DNA of 5,307 nt, from positions 1 to 5,307 of the forward strand of contig JAJYFP010000060.1 of assembly GCA_021790855.1 (NCBI GenBank), written 5' to 3'. Position numbers and translations under genes: made by a program. Shown piece by piece: positions 4,793 through 5,307 of this stretch. Source of the stretch: Actinomycetes bacterium (GTDB lineage: Bacteria > Actinomycetota > Acidimicrobiia > Acidimicrobiales > Acidimicrobiaceae). Below the pieces are notes generated by a model. It searched no databases, was not told the DNA's origin, and worked only from the letters and a program-made list of their open reading frames with translations. Numbering within the stretch: position 1 is the stretch's first letter; the number at the start of each line of letters is the position of its first letter.

Positions 4793-5307
4793 ATGTTTAA
4801 GCGGCTGAGAGACATTGTATCTACTATCTTGCTTTCGGGTATCGCGGTAGCTATAGCGTTCCTATTTGTTGTCCCTGCAGCGTCTACATTGACCAATCTT
4901 AAAGAACCCGGTTCGCTCTCTGATCCCTTGCATCTGCGTCTAGCTGAAGCACCATCAGTGATACTCGCCAGAAATGGCTCGACGCTTTATACAATTGGTA
5001 GTGGCCAGTTCGTCCAACCTGTAAAGCTTTCTCAGGTGCCAAAGATGGTAGTGAATGCGGTTTTAGATGTAGAAGATCATGCCTTTTACGTCCATGGAGC
5101 CTTGGACCTTAAGTCCATTGTGAGAGCTCTAGTGGCCGATAGCTCAGGAAATCAGGGTCTTCAAGGTGGATCTACAATTACACAGCAGCTTGTCAAGAAC
5201 GCGATCCTTACTCCTCAGCGAACTCTTTCACGAAAGATACACGAGGCGGTTCTCGCATACCGACTTTTTGGTCAACTTTCAAGAACTCAGATTCTCCAAG
5301 ATTATTT
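4793..5307 (+). CDS. class A penicillin-binding protein, N-terminal glycosyltransferase (GT51) part; 3' end outside window
   Basis: The first 171 residues of a membrane-anchored peptidoglycan glycosyltransferase, which polymerises lipid II outside the membrane. A short basic N-terminus (MFKRLR) precedes one membrane segment at about residues 11-30 (TILLSGIAVAIAFLFVVPAA). The GT51 motifs follow: VEDHAFYVHGALD with catalytic E94, QGGSTITQQLVKN at 123-136, and RKIHEAVLAYRL with E151. The penicillin-binding transpeptidase domain expected downstream is outside the window, so a monofunctional transglycosylase cannot be excluded. At residue 159 a phenylalanine replaces the acidic residue usually found in the LExxxSKxxIL motif. 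ATG at 4793 is taken as start. A possible RBS, AAGGTGG (4772-4778), is rather far away at 14 bases. GTG at 4775 and TTG at 4751 are in-frame alternatives, and TAA at 4742 closes the frame. Confidence 0.93.
   Translation, partial: MFKRLRDIVSTILLSGIAVAIAFLFVVPAASTLTNLKEPGSLSDPLHLRLAEAPSVILARNGSTLYTIGSGQFVQPVKLSQVPKMVVNAVLDVEDHAFYVHGALDLKSIVRALVADSSGNQGLQGGSTITQQLVKNAILTPQRTLSRKIHEAVLAYRLFGQLSRTQILQDY

Overview
The window reads as ordinary chromosomal DNA of an actinobacterium with moderate GC (roughly half). The lineage evidence is a DUF2469 protein, a family largely confined to Actinobacteria and found near rplS. It is backed by an actinobacterial-type cystathionine gamma-lyase-like enzyme and a small CxxC...HWHxxCW protein of a type I know from that phylum. 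The modest GC and gene mix would fit a deep branch such as Acidimicrobiia, but that is inference. Most genes start with GTG or TTG rather than ATG.

Layout: 2-208 is the 3' end of rplS (ribosomal protein L19). 275-565 is a DUF2469 protein that ends in a perfect 18-bp palindrome. 631-1707 is a PLP-dependent sulfur amino acid enzyme. 1726-1986 is a small putative metal-binding protein on the minus strand, convergent with the PLP gene and divergent from the next gene. 2101-2865 is an enoyl-CoA hydratase/isomerase carrying a 29-bp near-perfect palindrome inside its coding sequence. 2942-3424 is inorganic pyrophosphatase (ppa), followed at once by a short hairpin. 3496-3816 is a NifU C-terminal-domain Fe-S scaffold-type protein. 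3817-4792 has no intact gene. It holds a decayed, frameshifted IS3-type transposase remnant on the minus strand (about 4097-4475) and a 10-bp-arm inverted repeat (4621-4657). From 4793 to the right edge runs the N-terminal part of a class A penicillin-binding protein (GT51 transglycosylase) that leaves the window.

The genes do not form one pathway. They are housekeeping functions: translation, sulfur amino acid metabolism, acyl-CoA chemistry, pyrophosphate removal, Fe-S cluster assembly and peptidoglycan synthesis. I see no defence system, CRISPR array, biosynthetic cluster or other convincing new system. The least explained signals are the palindromes embedded in coding sequence, above all the one at 2190-2218, followed by the transposase relic and an unusual substitution in the glycosyltransferase domain of the penicillin-binding protein.
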